Origin: Luscinia megarhynchos
Taxonomy: Eukaryota > Chordata > Aves > Passeriformes > Turdidae
Length of the DNA stretch: 64,000 bases
Reading direction: 5' to 3'
Assembly (NCBI GenBank): GCA_034336665.1
Contig: JAPFBE010000002.1
Location: forward strand, 77,878,905-77,942,904
This document shows, one piece after another, positions 38,621-52,966 of the stretch. The notes beneath the pieces were generated by a model. The model ran no database searches and was not told where the DNA came from. It saw only the letters and a program-made list of their open reading frames with translations. Each line of letters begins with the position of its first letter. The stretch's first letter is position 1. Both the position numbers and the translations under genes were made by a program.

Positions 38621-38706
38621 CTTTACGCCTAGTGCAGTTTTCTTGGCCTCTGCTTTTAATCTTGTAGCTCTTAACATAGGCCTGGTTTTCTTATAATCTT
38701 GTTTCC
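38621..38706 (-). CDS. TRIQK: TRIQK, penultimate coding exon (28 full codons)
   Basis: An 86-bp exon on the minus strand. It is entered by the acceptor 'ttttttactctag|GG' at 38707-38708 and left by the donor 'GTAAAG|gtagag' at 38619-38620. The leading GG completes a glycine codon started in the previous exon (G|GG). Then 28 codons read KQDYKKTRPMLRA, TRLKAEAKK and TALGVK, ending in phase 0 so that the next exon continues with EVALVL. This matches the basic cytosolic part of TRIQK before the membrane segment, roughly residues 22-49. The QDYK sequence is the third of the three QxxK/R motifs that name the family, and the first K here completes the second. The first motif lies in the missing upstream exon. 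Lysine and arginine richness suits a soluble stretch facing the cytosol. No stop or frameshift is present, so the gene looks intact here. Confidence 0.95.
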
Positions 38707-41700
38707 CTAGAGTAAAAAAGCATATTCAATGAAAACAATGCAAAAATAATATACAGAAAGTGAACATTTATTTCAGTTGAAAAGTCAGATTTTACATATT
38801 AAAAACATCCTACAGTCCAGTATTTTAAACAACATCTACTGTGTAGCACAGGGATTCAACCTGTGAACAACCATGCTTAACATGGACAGTGCAGAAAAAA
38901 GACCCAACAAATCAGTGTAGAACCTGTTACTCCAGAGTGACATCAAAATATATGTATGGATAGATATCCACCAGTACAATGTTTAATAGATTTCTCCATA
39001 GGAATTAGCCAGCAAATAAATAGATTAAAAGTAGATTATGTTTTTCCTCTCTCCTTGAAATCAAAACACAAATTTTCATTAGAATTTTTCTTGGTTAGTC
39101 ATCTCTAATGCACATATAAATGTGCAATACAAGACATTCTGATGAATGTGAAGGTTCATAATTCTGAACTGGAATGTTATTTGCAGGCATCAGAACTCAG
39201 AGATGTGGAGATCAATCTAAGTAAATGCTAATAAAACCACTACTTGACATCACCTGCTTGTAGAAATACATTACAGAAAATCTTCTAGATTAACTTTGCA
39301 CAAGTTACAGGGACTATCTCCTGCAGACACAAAGAGTGCAGCCCGGGGCTTGATTACTATGAATCCATATGAACTGAGTTCAGAGGGGGACATGTAAGTA
39401 TTCAGAAATTGTAGAAATAGTACAATTCACTTATCTCAATAATGAAGCATAAAACACTTGATATCTTTCAGGGATAGTTGTGCTGTCTGAAAGGCCTGTT
39501 AGTGCTGTATTATGAACTATTAACCACAGCTTCTTTAAGTTAAAAGAAGTCAAGGTAAAGATACAGTCACAAAAGGAGAAGAAAAAGAATCTATGAAGAA
39601 ACTGCTCAGAGGGATAGAGCCTCAGTACAACTGCTTCGGCTTTTTTAAAAAGTCCTTGTCATCTTTTCCCCTCCTAATGCATACATACCTTTTTTGGTTT
39701 TTATGCCTAATTCCAAAGCTAAACTATAATGCATAAAGCAGAGTGTCTGGCCTTTTTCAAATCACTAAGTTTGCCTATTTGTATATTGCTTTCATTACTG
39801 CTACAGTCAAATAGTTTAGCCTCGCCTCTTAAACTTTGTCCAGTGGTTCTGTATACAAAAATCCCATTTTTTCACACAGATGTGATTTTACAGTCATGAT
39901 CAATAATGCAAATTTCTCATTTTATGGCTACCTTCAAAACTGCAAAATTATAGTGTAGCGATGAAATTCTGAAATGTGAATGTCTTCTTCCAGTGATACA
40001 CTGGGTTCATGGAAACACACTTCTGACTCTGTCTACTCCTTGTATCACCCTGTTCATACTCAATACAGAGATTGTCTGTGTAGCACACCATGAATGCTGA
40101 ACTCACATTACAAATTTGCTTTCACTGTATAATCTCTCCTCAGCCCTATGGATTATATATTGTGAAAGTATTCACACTATTCTTAGGTCAGACATTATTC
40201 ATAGAAGACTTGAAATAAGTTAAAATTACTCAATAACAAATGGAAAAATAACTGAAACCATACGTATTAAGAATAAAAAAGGCAGCATATATCCAAGGAA
40301 ACTTACAAAATAGAGTGAAGAAAGGATGACAGAAAGATGATTTATGTCAGATGCTCCAATATATTCATCTAGTCAATACATCTTAGTAGCAGGACATGAC
40401 CACTGCAGCATTATTTTTCAGAAGTCAGTAATATATAATAATAGGATGCATCAAGAGTACAGTAATTTTTTAGAACAGCTGTGGAAAGACTTCCAGAAAC
40501 CACAAAAATGGCTAAGTCATAAGATGAATCCAGCCAGAGAGAGAATGTGTTTCTTCTCCCTAAAGTCCCACACTCATACTTTTACCATGAAATAGTTAAA
40601 AGATCTTTCAGAATTTCCATTACAAATGTCAGGAGTTTATTACTCATAAAAATACACTCCAGTCTTGAGTTTTTTTGTTTGTTGGGAGCCAACTTTCCTA
40701 AGTGATGCAGCTGTTCTTACTTGTGAACAAACTATAGAAATGTATCAATCTGAAACTTTTTAAGCATGAAAAATATCTTTATTTAGAACTATATAACTGA
40801 CAAGTGCTAAACTCAATCTGAGTTCTCATAATTCAGGTCTGCTACTCTTCCATCAGGGGCAAATGAAACAAGACAGTCAGAAATTTCCCTTCCAGTGATG
40901 CAACAGCATTAGATAATGAAAACTAGAAAGCTTGGCAAGGTCCATAAGGAATGGAACACATGACAGCTAGTAAACCCACCTCCCTTTCCTCCCATTGCCC
41001 ATTCCCCCTCCTCTACTCCACAGCTCAAGTGTGGAGGTCACACGAGCAGGGGCAAATATTGCATGGAAGACCCAGTCTGTGAAATACATGTATGGGCAGA
41101 TCCATGCTTATTCATCCAAATGAGAAAGCTTATTGGTGCTCTTTGCCTTGGTTTCTGGCATCCTGCTACTCTTTATTCCAGTATCATGGCTACAGCTAAG
41201 ACTGGATTCTACTTACCTAGAGAGTATTTCCAGATTTATATTAAGTTTGATATGAACAACTAACTCTCTTATAACAAACAGGCTATTTCAGTGATGACTC
41301 TAGAACTGGTAGTTCTCCAAATCCAAGCACCTGCCATTAATTTACCACTCTCCTTGCTAAATGTAATATCCAAAAGGAAAAAGTACAGTAGGGAAACAGT
41401 CTGAGTCCCCCAAGTGCAAAAGTTTAAAAAGGGCATCTGTGGACTTCTTTGTAATGTAAACCAGACTCAGCAATCATACTAAAAGACTCTTAAAACATGT
41501 GAACTTTCTGAGGCCTTGGGAAAGACATCTGCATTACAGGACTATAAAGAACAATGAAATGCAAAGCTCCTGCCACGTGAATACTGATCATTACCACCTG
41601 GAAAACAAGAAGAAAAAAGTAAAACAGGCTCCCTACAGCCTCCCTTCTTTTGGGCTTGCAAATTCAACCAGTTGGGATAAGTATATTCACACTCTCAATG

Positions 41701-42072
41701 TCTTCTAGTTATATCTTACTTATCCTGCAAGCTGTCTTGTACATTTATCTGCCAGAGTCAACATTTGAAGCCATTTCTTCTTCTCAGGAAATGATCATCA
41801 AAGCCAGTTGAGACAGACTCATCAGAAAAAGCCCCATTTGTCTCCTTTATCCAATGCCTGAAACACCAAGTTTTCCTGATGGAATATATGAAGGCAAGAA
41901 GAAGCCAAAAAGATACAACTGGAATATTTCCAGACCAAATCCTGCTTTTCTTATTACTTAAACCAAATCCTTGCCTCTTTGACTAGTCATTATTGTTACC
42001 AATTTGTCATCTCTTCTCTCAAACTCTAAACTCTAGTGCCAGCTTCCCTTAACTTCTTTTATAACTACTGCT

Positions 42073-42099
42073 ATTTATTTATTTATTTTTAAATAAATG
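42073..42099. repeat. (ATTT)n-like short repeat
   Basis: Runs of 'atttatttatttattttt' followed by 'aaataaatg', making a short AT-rich tetranucleotide repeat with partial self-complementarity. Confidence 0.8.
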
Positions 42100-45088
42100 C
42101 ACCACTTCTTTCCTTTTTCAGGTCCATCACTTCTTTTTTTAAGGCCAGAGAAGTACTCTATGGTAAGGCAACTATTTTTACTAAGTACAGCTCTCTGCTT
42201 GTCCTGCTTCCTGACAGTGCCTCCAAAAATCATCCACCTTCCCATTCAGTGCTTGAAGCAGCCTTTGCCTTTCAGAAACTCCACAAAGCTCACCCTGCAC
42301 CTTGTCACTTTCTTCCATCCTTCTTTTCCACTCCTTTGGTGGCAAAGTGACCTCAGCAGCACCTGAACTGAGCTATGCCATGTTTACAGGTCCTGTTTGG
42401 AAAACTTCCCACAGGTAGAAATGAAGACTATTTTACAAACTGTAACAATACAAACTGTATTTTATAAACTGTAGGATGAGAAAAGGGTGAAGATAAGGGA
42501 GCTTTTTTGCTAGCAAAACAGCTATGTTGTGAAAAATGACAAAGGGTGCCTCCTTCAGATTAGATATTAGGGATTCATACAATATGCAAAGAGAGTTTGT
42601 TTCTCTTCATGTAACCAGGAATCCATGGATTTTGCAAGATGTTTTTTTATTTAACTCTGCTTACAAGGGAAATTGAGATCCCATACATCTTCTATTCTAT
42701 TCAATAATTTTAATAACATATTAGAGATGACCTGATCTTGTATATTCAGTACTCTTTTTAATTAAACCTCCAATGACATGATGATAAATGCAAAAAACCT
42801 AAATAATATGTGTAAGCTAGACAAGTTCATTTAAGATCTGGGTTAATTTTTTTTTAATCTACAGAAATACTGGGACACTACCAGGTAGTTATGCACAACT
42901 CTGTACTTCTGCCTGCATACCAAGCTTCTTTATACATGTAACTGAGAATGCAGCATACTGAGTACTGTATTTCAGAAAACTGACTACATTTAGGATTGTG
43001 TTTAAAGATGCTGCTGTTTAAGACACAACACGAAAAAATCTACAGAATAACTTCACGAGGAAAAAAAATTATTTCTAGCCCTTCTAGATATTTACTCTTT
43101 CATTCTAACAATAGCTCATTACTGGAATTGAATAACAGACTAAAGACTGCCTCTCTGCTTTTCAATTCATCAAGCTTAAGCAGAAACAGGACTGCATCTT
43201 TGGCCTTTGTTGATGCTGCTGTCCAAGCTTATTATCATATGAATATCTAGTTATTGTTTTATAAATGTTCACATTTCAGGAGCTCCCTGCTTTCTTTTCT
43301 CTCAGCAGACTTTACAATATCCACCTTCATTATCATCATGTGGCAGCATTGCTCTTCGCCTGCATTTGCTACTTTAAAAATTAATGCACTGCTATTTTCT
43401 GAATACTGTACTGCATAAGCTGCTTATGAGTACATTATGCTATCAAGCAAGCACATGCAGAAAAGCTTCCTAAACTGTTATTCTTTCAATGAAAATACAG
43501 CTGGTTCTGCTTCAAAGGCACTTCTTTTCACCTGCAAATGGACTTGCTTCTACACTTATTCCTCAATTCATTGTCTTTTATTTGTGTCTGCAAATCTTTA
43601 ATTGCCTTTAATTAGAAAGAAGTAAATTCAGTGCTTTAATCTTGCAAATACATTCAATCATAATTCTGTCTGGGATGAATACCAAGTTCTATTCACTGAC
43701 TGATCTTTATAACAAAGGTATATAAATTTATTGTCCGTTTATATAGACCACACCAATTAAGCCACAATGGAAAACCAAATAGATAAGAGTCAAAATATTT
43801 GAAATGAGAAATGTGCAATCTAAATTTAATTACTCAGACAAATAATTTGAAGATGAGTTATTTACAGCATGCCAAAAAAACCTGACAGATAGTTAAATTT
43901 TTTAATCAACGCTACAGATTTAAAATTCCTTTCAACTCTTTCACTATCATTTGTAACAACCAACAAACTGCTGTCCTGAATCTTTCTGTGCTGGTATTAT
44001 AGGCATACTAAAAACATTAGTAAGACGTTTTCCATACATTAGCAATCCATTTCATGTGTTAAAGTATTGCTTAAGAATCAACAAAACTACAACTAGAGGG
44101 TAAATTTCACTCACCAGTAGTAGTTTAACTAAAGCACTTTACTGTAACTGATACTGAAAACCATACTAAAATATATGCATATCTAATTAGAAACTAGAGA
44201 CAGATTGTGGCAAGATTTACTGATAAAATTCAAGTGTGAAATCACACACCTAGTTAAACTGAAATCAATTGGTTTATTATGATTATTGATATGAATTAAT
44301 GAAGGTCCCAGGAACCCTCCACAAAACCCCACAGAACAAACAGAACAAGAAAATGGACTTCTGGTCTTTTCAAGGTTTCCACAATCTGACTTTAGAGCAT
44401 CCCATCCTTTCCCCTGCAGTAACAGGGGTAAGGGAGAATTAGATCTCATTAGCAGGGACAAAGGCCCAAGAAGGAGGAAGGTTCAGCCATGCCATCCTTC
44501 ACAACCTCCTTATATGCAGGACACACAAGGTCACACCCATTACACCTGATTTCAGTTTTAGGTGAATGCTAGTTCAAGTCTCTCTTTACTTTCCATAGAG
44601 AGACTTCTCCAAAGAGTGAGTGATACCAGCCTAGCACAGCCTAAAGAGCTCCCTGGTGCTGCCAGTTTTACTGTCAGTAACAACTAGAGTTGTTCAGAAC
44701 TCAAGTCAGGTGGGTTGGCTTCAACTCTAAGGTTAAGAAGAAGAAATATGAACCAAGGAAATAGTTCTAAGGGACAAACAGAGCAGAAGAACCAGCTCCT
44801 ACATGATTTTATCTTGATTCAAGACATTTATAGACGTGGCTGAATTACCTTTGAAGTAATTATCTTGGGTATTACTAGTCTTATAGAGAGAAAATCACAC
44901 AGCCATGAAGGGACTGTAAATTGCATTAAAAATCACAGTCTGAATTCCAGCCCTGCTCAGCTTTGATGTGGTGGTTCCCAAGCCAGCTCCCATGCCTGTG
45001 CTACAGACCCATAATCAGCAAAATGCCTCTTCAGAACTGCTCTCGTGTACCAGCTATGGTCCTGCTTTAAGCTACAGTCTCAGAAGAA

Positions 45089-45565
45089 TAGGTTAGGTTA
45101 GAAAACATTCCTGGGGGTCATATGATCCATCCCACTGCTCAGAACAGAGCCACGTATTCAACCTGAAATTCACCTCCAGTGAGTCTGGAAGCAAGTCTGT
45201 CTGAGCTTATCCAGTTGAGTATTTCCAAAGGTAGAGATTCCACAACCTCCCTAAGAAACTCTTCACAACATTTGCCCATCCCTCTGGTAAGAATATTTTT
45301 CACCTAACTACAGAGAATATTCATGTTTTAACTTACCTTTTATCCTACCATTGTGCAACTTTGACAAAAGTTTGGCTTCACCCTGCCTGTAGCCTCTTAT
45401 TAAGTATTTGTAGACAGATCTCAGCTGAGCTTTCTCAAAGCTGAAAAGACAGCTCTCTCAGCCTCCTCTTGCACATCCTGTGCCCCAGATGGACATCCTG
45501 ACCCTTCACTGGACTCACTCTAGTATGTCCATGTCCTTCTGCACAGGCATGGCACTTGCCTTTTA
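45089..45565 (-). mobile_element. CR1 LINE, old 3' part
   Basis: A diverged CR1 copy read on the minus strand. On the given strand it shows phrases in the usual antisense order: 'ggttaggttagaaaacattc', 'gggggtcatatgatccatcc', 'gtagagattccacaacctcc', 'agtatttgtagacagatctc' and 'ctggactcactctagtatgt'. These correspond to the CR1 tail region and the ORF2 end. The many substitutions suggest an older subfamily than the copy at 15060. It is in the same transcriptional sense as TRIQK. Ends are approximate. Confidence 0.85.
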
Positions 45566-47826
45566 CAACTGCCAGGGAACCACTTCCATGGAACCAGCTA
45601 AATGGCTGACAACTGAGAGAGAATTTAGTCACAAAATCACATTGCCTGAAGTACCTTAATGTCACCATTGCAATGGAACTAAAGTCCACCAAAGGAATTC
45701 AGTAGGGTCTGCAAACAGCAAGTCAATGGACTAAGAGGTTCAAATCAGTTTGCACCACTATCAATTCCCTAACTTTAGAGTAGCTTGTTTTTTCAGTAGG
45801 AGGAAAGACAAGCATTTACTTTCCTACACGCCTTGGGATGTAAGAAAAACTGGGCTCTATCATCTCATGCATAGCAGTACAACCTTTCTTTAAGTGCCTT
45901 TCTAAATGCCAACAAGTTAGGAGCCTGGCATGGGGAAAGAAGTGTTTTCTGAAGTGCTTTGTAACACCATTGAGAACCACAGAAGTACCTACACACCTGC
46001 CTCTGAAAGAGCACAAACAAGTATTTCATTCTATGATCTTCGAGAGATTTTAAACCAGTCATTGTATATTCACTGAGTAACAGAGTTTATTTCAATCCAG
46101 TGAAACTGTGAAAAATCTACTCTCACAGAACACATCTTCAACATGCCTGCTTCTTTCTACATAACGATTTATTTAGAATGTTGAGGAACCCCAGAAAAGC
46201 AAAATTCCATGAGAACTTCAGGCCTAACTTCAGTAAAAATCAGTTGGCAAACCACAGAGCAGTAACAGTTTTATAACCTACGTCTGAGAATTTGCAACAC
46301 AGCCCTAGCTCACATCTATGGAAACAAGATCAAGCTCTCAAGTATTTATTATTGTGTTTTGTGTTATTAGTGTCACACAGATAAATGCAATGACCATTCT
46401 TTTCCTGAGAAGCAGAAGTGAGATTTTCTTATTTTTAATTGCTGTGATTCAAAGGGAGTTTTTGAAGTCTTAGGTTAACAGAAAGATTTTTATATGTCTT
46501 ATACCTACACAAGATTGTGTCTGTACTCAGAAAAGGCATGAAAACCCCCCACAGCCTCTCTATTTTATTCAGGTTTAATGGCAGCTCAAATCACTGACCA
46601 TTTTTCAATCTTGAGAGACGGAACAGCTTGACACTAATAATACATTTGCAAAGGACACATCATCATTTAACACAACATTAAGTGCTCAGGGACAACTTTT
46701 TACTGTAGACACAATGTGCTCTGAGCTCAGGGTTGACATTTAATGCTGCAAAGATAATCCAACCAGTCATTCATGAGGGGTAAATTAATTTTCAAGCAAC
46801 TATATTTCAGCTTTAAGCCAACAAGAAGGATGCATTAAAATGAATAACTTCATTTTAAGCTGCATGCAAGATTTAAAACCCCAAAAATATAACACATTCT
46901 TAAGTACACCAAAACATACCCATTTAATTATTGCTATCTTTCCCTGATTCCAAACAGCAGTCTGGTAATATTTATTAAATATAATATTCTGACTGGAAGC
47001 AGAAAATCCCTCAAATTTTCAGAGTTGCCATAAAAAGCAGCATTTCATTAAAAGAAAGGCTTAAATTTAAAATTTGTGTATGACATACTTTGATTGTAAC
47101 GAGTAACAGGAACATATTTAAATTAGCACCTTTTCTGATACTTAAGGAATATTTTAAAAATCTATAAAAGCATTTAAGAAAATAAATTCAGGAAACCAAT
47201 TATCAATAATGTACAGAACAACAAATAAAAGCAATACTTAAAATCAGCTAATTATTTAGGCAATTTGTTTTCAATACCTGTAGAATATACTCAATTAACT
47301 GCAAGACTATAATGAAAGATCTGAAGAACAGCATTAAAATATTGATGCTTACTTATACCATTTGATAGGCAGTCCTTTTTCATGCCTTTCAGTGCTAAAC
47401 TATCTGTTGCAATCCTGTGCCTAAGTCCAACAGGTACATGCCTGCAGCCATTAAAAAGTACTGGCTCCATGTAAAGGGAGCTTCCACACACACGACAGCA
47501 GCTCTTCAATTAACTTTTCCAACAAACCTCATTAACATTTCCTACTCAAACAGACAACTACGAAAAGACTAAATACCTTTCTTAAAAATAAATTAACACA
47601 ATTAATTTGAAACAGATCACTGGGTGGATATTTTGCTTCTTTCTTCTCCACCTACATAATATATATACATTACTTTGTACATGTTGTTTTGAGTACATTT
47701 GTAATACTTTGCTATGGAACAACTGCTCACAGTTACACTTTCATATAAACAACCATATTTTAGTACAAATTCTGAAAATGAAAAAAGCAAACCAAAACTA
47801 CTACTGCAGAGACTATTTACAAGAGC

Positions 47827-48092
47827 ACGTAGCAACAGGTCAAGAGAGAACGTCCCCAAATTGAAAGAGAGTAGATTTAGATTGGATATTAGAAATCAAA
47901 ATTCTCTGCTGTGAGGTTGGTGGGGCACTGGAAGAGGTTGCTCAGAGAAGCTGTGGATGCCCCATCCCTGGAAGTGTTTAAGGTTGGATGGAGCACTGAG
48001 TAACCTCATCTGGTGAGAGATGTCTCTGCCCACAGCAGGGGTTGGAACAAGATGTAGCCCCTTCCAACACAAACCATTCTATGATTCTATGA
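47827..48092 (+). mobile_element. CR1 LINE, 3' end
   Basis: A plus-strand CR1 3' end. Phrases include 'gtagatttagattggatatt', 'gctgtggatgccccatccct', 'gttggaacaagatgtagccc' and a tail of two clear ATTCTATG-type units at 48076-48091. The peptide 'SRFRLDIRNQNSLL' near 47870-47914 is the ORF2 C-terminal region. It lies antisense to TRIQK and contains stops. Confidence 0.94.
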
Positions 48093-48342
48093 AGTACTCA
48101 CTATCAATGCAATTAAGAGCCATATTTTTATCAAACATTTGATGAGATGATTTTTTGGCAACAGAAACTATCGTACTATTTCTTTGATGATGTGTGAAAA
48201 AGGCAGCATAAGGTGTGGTAAGAGAGACAAACAGAACACAGTGAGTCTTTCTGTCTCTGATTCAGGCTGCACTCAGCTGCAATTTGGCTTACACTGATTT
48301 TATTAATGGTTGGTTGGCTGAAAATAGAGGAAATGTGATATA

Positions 48343-48354
48343 TGCCCCCCCCCA
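48343..48354. repeat. Short C homopolymer run
   Basis: A run of nine or so C residues near 48346-48354, unusual in this AT-rich intron. It could be length-variable. Confidence 0.6.
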
Positions 48355-51300
48355 AATGGAAACAGATCTTATTGGTATCTTTTATGTATGGACTTTTCTT
48401 ACACATTCAATCAGTCGGCCTGTGTCCCTATTTACTCACTGTTACAAACCCCTTCTCCAAGATTATTGCATAAGCATTTCTTACACTTATGCAGTTTGTA
48501 GGTCGAGTATTTATGCCACAGTTAAGAAACCTGCCCTTCTTCTATTGCATTATATCCTATTTTTCCAAGCCATTTCACTGATTTCTCAAATTTACTTTGA
48601 ATCTGCCTCTCATACTGGTATAAATTGCAGACTCAATTCATCATCCCACTGTCAGGCAATTAAAATACTGGGTCCAGGACAGGCCACTATGGTTCCACTA
48701 GTAACTACTAAGAACACCTTTCATATCAGTTTGGTACCCATCCTGCAGTAGCTTCATATTCATGTATCTCTGGTTTGTTAACCAGAATACATTGACAAGG
48801 TCAAGGTGAATGGCACCTCTTCCTCTTCCCCATCAATGGTAAGTTTGCTACTCTGTCAGAGAAGAAAATAGAACTGATTTGACAAAACACTGGCTGCTGC
48901 AGATCTCCTTGTTGGACTGTGGGTCCCTCATGAGAAACCTATCCTGAAGAACTTACTGTGAAGGATGAGGAAGCTGCATTCAATAATTTATGAATATTAT
49001 ATATTCCATCTGTCTGCTTATTACTGTGATGTTGGCTTTATAATTACAAGAGGTCAGCTCCAGTAAACCCTGGCTTGTGCTTAGGCAGGAAGGTAGAAAA
49101 TAATACTAATAGCTCTCTACTGAGAACACTTAAAGATGACAAAGGAAAATATAGAGACTGATGACCAGGTCATGCCATTCAGTTGCCCACAATAAAACAT
49201 ATCCATGGAACAGATGTTCCACAAAATATCTTCTCTGCTCTTCTTATCTCTTCAACTACAGAGTCAGAAATTTCTACCATTGTCTTATATTAATTAGTGT
49301 CTTTTGACCTTGAACAGACCAGGAGCAACTAAAATCACTAAATCAATAAAGGAAAAGTCAGATACACATTGGATTACGCTTTTAGAAAAAAATTCAACAT
49401 ACTTGTATATGATTCTAGCACCAGGATCTTGGTCAAAAGGATTCCACCCTCCTTCTTTCCTCACTGAAGAAAATCTGTACAGCAGCCCTAGCCCATCTGA
49501 ACTATCAAGAAATTCTTCCAGATCACGTCTCTGGCAATTAGCAGGACCAAACCACTGCCTGAAAAATGTCTTTATTATCAGTAATTTTAAATTTATTCCT
49601 AATTACTCTGGTGTGTATCACGCTACTGCCAGACAACACTACTAAAATCATTCCCAAAAATGGTTGCTTCAATAAGCACCATATCACCAGGTACTGTAGC
49701 AACACTATTAAACCTTCTGGATAAAGAGTCACTGGTGTTTCAGGAGAGGAGGATATGTCTCTGCTGTAGCTGACATCACTCTAGCCAGCATGTCCAACCT
49801 TATTAGGTGACTGGGGTCAGTCCCTGGAACATGGCACAGTGGGACTGTGGCATCACAGGAATCTGGAGTCATCCCTACTCCCATGTCTAATGCTTCTCAA
49901 CAAGTACCCCTCAAGGAGCCACAGATATCCCCAACAATACCTCACCAACCTTTCTGCTGTGGGGTTTTGCTTAACGCAGGGATGGTGACAACTAGTCTAA
50001 GAGGGGAATGACACAATCTGTCAGTCACACCTTCTTCTTCCCCAGCAGGAACAGAGAGGCCTTGGAGGTGGCATGGAAAACACGAGCAGATAAGGCCATA
50101 TGAAACATAGTACAGGACTTTCACCACAAATACCACATCACATCTGTTTCTATCAGCTTCAGTCTTCTGTCCTCACACACAACAGGATGGCACTATTTGA
50201 ACAGTATTAAAGCATGTATCTGATTTTATGAAAAAACAAACAAAGCCTTGCAGTGAACAAAGACCAACAAAGCTGCATGATGAACCAGGGACAGAGCACC
50301 AGAGACAGAACAGCTCAGGAGAAGCTAGGGCCACTTCTCTGTGACACCTGCTTTGTTAAGCAGAAACCCCTTTTAATGTCAACCTGAGAGTTTGCTGCCA
50401 AGGGTACATAAATTCACCACAGGTCACAACTTGCTAAAGAAAAGCTCCCCAGGTCTGAACCAAACAAAGCCTGGACAGGATCTAGAACTTGTGGGGAACA
50501 CACATGGCTTTAGTACAATTATGGGATTAATGTTGTTCACCTAGGAGCAGAAGACCTTCAAGAGCTCAGGGGGATATCCTATGAATAATCACAACCATGT
50601 TTGGAAAGTCAAAGGAAGAAAATGTCTGAGTGAGGAGACCTGCAAAAAGTCAGGCACCGTAAGAATGGCACAAATGTGATCCTGAATGCCTTAACTTCTG
50701 ATCCAGTGTCTTATCCAGTGGATAATGCTTTTCTCAGAATTGAAAATAAATAGAATGCTGTCTGCCAAGATGCCGTAATTTCACACTAGTAAGTCATATC
50801 ATTCTGCACCAGCTGTATATAACAAGGCCATCCCAAAATAAATTGTAATTTATTAATTCTGCCTAAGTAAAAGGTTTCCAGTAATACTGACAGCATTTGC
50901 AGTTCTTACTTCAATGAGGCACATTGCAAAGGATGCTTCGTCAGACCTACATGTCACTGTCACTCCAGAAGTCAATGCACTGGCAGTCGTAGCAGAGGGG
51001 GATGTTACAGGATACTGCTAAAGTGATTATGGAAGATAGAAATGCAGATTTTTGGAGTCTCACTCCAGCAATACAGAAATCAGAAGCTTTTAATGGAATT
51101 AGCCAAGAAGGGAACATGTCCTGTACACATTACCATTATCCCTTGGGATCCTAAAATTACTTGTGAGGAATAATCTCTCCAACTCACTCATAATTTCAGC
51201 ATGCTGAAGAACTACATATCTTCAGTTCGCCCAAAATTTAAACTTCTTTCCTTCAACAGAAACACCACCTGACAGGTCTTAACTAAAAGTGAATGACAGC

Positions 51301-52930
51301 AATAGCAGCTTACTTAAAAGTGTAAAGGAAATGCATATTTATGAGCACCCAGAGTAATGGTTTATGGACCTGAGAATTAAAGGTGTAATAATGTCTTGAA
51401 GGCATATTAGGAGACAGAATTTTACCTTCAACAGCCAAACTGGGCTTCTGTCAGTGATGAGATGGGTGTTAAGATAATAGGATAGAGGAGCCTGGCTAAC
51501 TTTTAAATTTAATTTTTCATACCTTCAACTCCATCTTTTTCCCTTTCTGAAGGCTCACAGAAAATGAACTATACATGTGTGTATAGTAAAATAATGGCAT
51601 TTTACTCCTAACTTTGGAACTAGACTTACTGCCTGACATGTGAATGCCTGGAATTCTTCACAAATACTGCAATCTAAAAAACACAGTGAAGAACAGTTAG
51701 GCCTTACTTCAAACCTTCTCTTTTGAAATACAAATTTTTCAAGTAACTTGTATGTTGCATTTTTTCCCAATAACTGACATCAGAGCAATGGTAATAATTT
51801 TATCAGCGACCCTTTGATTTTATTTCACCATTTTTATCAGGATCACTGCTCTGTTGATATTTTATTGATTAAAATCAGCTGGTTTCAGTAATAGCCTTAC
51901 TTTGAACATCACTATATTATAAATGATTTGAATAGTGGAAGACATGTATTAGGGCAATCTATTTAAAGAATCAAGGGTTGCTCCCAGTACCCTTTTTTCC
52001 CAATCTTTATTCCATAGGATGATCTTTTAAGTATGATGTCTCCTCAATCTTCCACAAAATTACCGTATGACCTTGGGAAATCTCTTTTCCTTGCAAGACT
52101 TTGGTACTCATCAAAAACTCTTGAGATGCTAGTCTAATGGTATAATAGAAGTAAAAAACAGTCATGAATGTTATCTATTAGAGATTATTCTCTGATGGCC
52201 TATATTAATTTATTTTTAAAGATTTTAAAATTACATTTACAAATATAATGAGAAATAATTAAACAAGTACCTGAAAAAGTAACTGAATCTGCAACTGACC
52301 CTTAAATTCAATTTCTTATTCATTAAAAATGTGTGTTAAATATTTATAAATCTACGGACAAAGCAATTTCAGTTTCTGGAATTAAAAGTATACAAAATGA
52401 AAGATAATTAAATAGAAAACTAAATTTTAGCTATGCTTTGTTCCTCAGAAACTGTATGTGGACATTGCTCTGATCACAAAGGTCCTATGTGCCACCCCCT
52501 GCCTTCCCTCTGCCTAGTCACCTAATGTGGTCTAGCATGTGACACAGGACACAGAACATCAGCCATGCATCATTAGTGGGCAGTGACTTGGCCTTTGTTC
52601 AACTCCCCCTCCTGTGAGAGAGTCCTGATGCAAACCACCAGCACAGGGAGCCCCCATCTCCCAGGTGGGCTCCCAGCAGGCAGGACAGGCATTGATCTGT
52701 GCAGATGAGAGTTTATTTGTAAACTCCCTGAATGGTCCACTACTGACATTCCTCAATCTGGCTGATTCTGTTCTTTAAAAACACCAGAAAGGACACTTTC
52801 ATTACACATAACATGCAGAGTAAAAAACAGTCAATGCACTTCTTTTTCATAGTAATTTTTCACTTCCTTGCAACCTAGAGGTTTGTCTCACATTTGGAAG
52901 GAAATGTTTTTCTGAATGTCTCATTTTGCA

Positions 52931-52932
52931 GA

Positions 52933-52964
<32 letters not shown>

Positions 52965-52966
52965 TA
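52931..52966. repeat. (GATA)5(GACA)3GATA microsatellite
   Basis: A perfect tetranucleotide array of 36 bp in which five GATA units switch to three GACA units and then one GATA. It is of the same class as the GATA/GACA satellites described in reptiles and birds, but far too short to imply such a satellite here. It is likely polymorphic. Confidence 0.95.

Noticed and set aside
41216..41258. Minus-strand 'ATCAAACTT' followed by a donor-like AG|GTAAG, considered as the missing first TRIQK exon
   Set aside because: After the first few codons the frame does not match TRIQK, a stop appears in one alternative frame, and no suitable ATG with the expected N-terminal codons precedes it.
48284..48751. 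155-codon plus-strand ORF
   Set aside because: It has no recognisable domain, lies inside the presumed intron next to a CR1 copy, and has no splice or promoter context. Likely chance.
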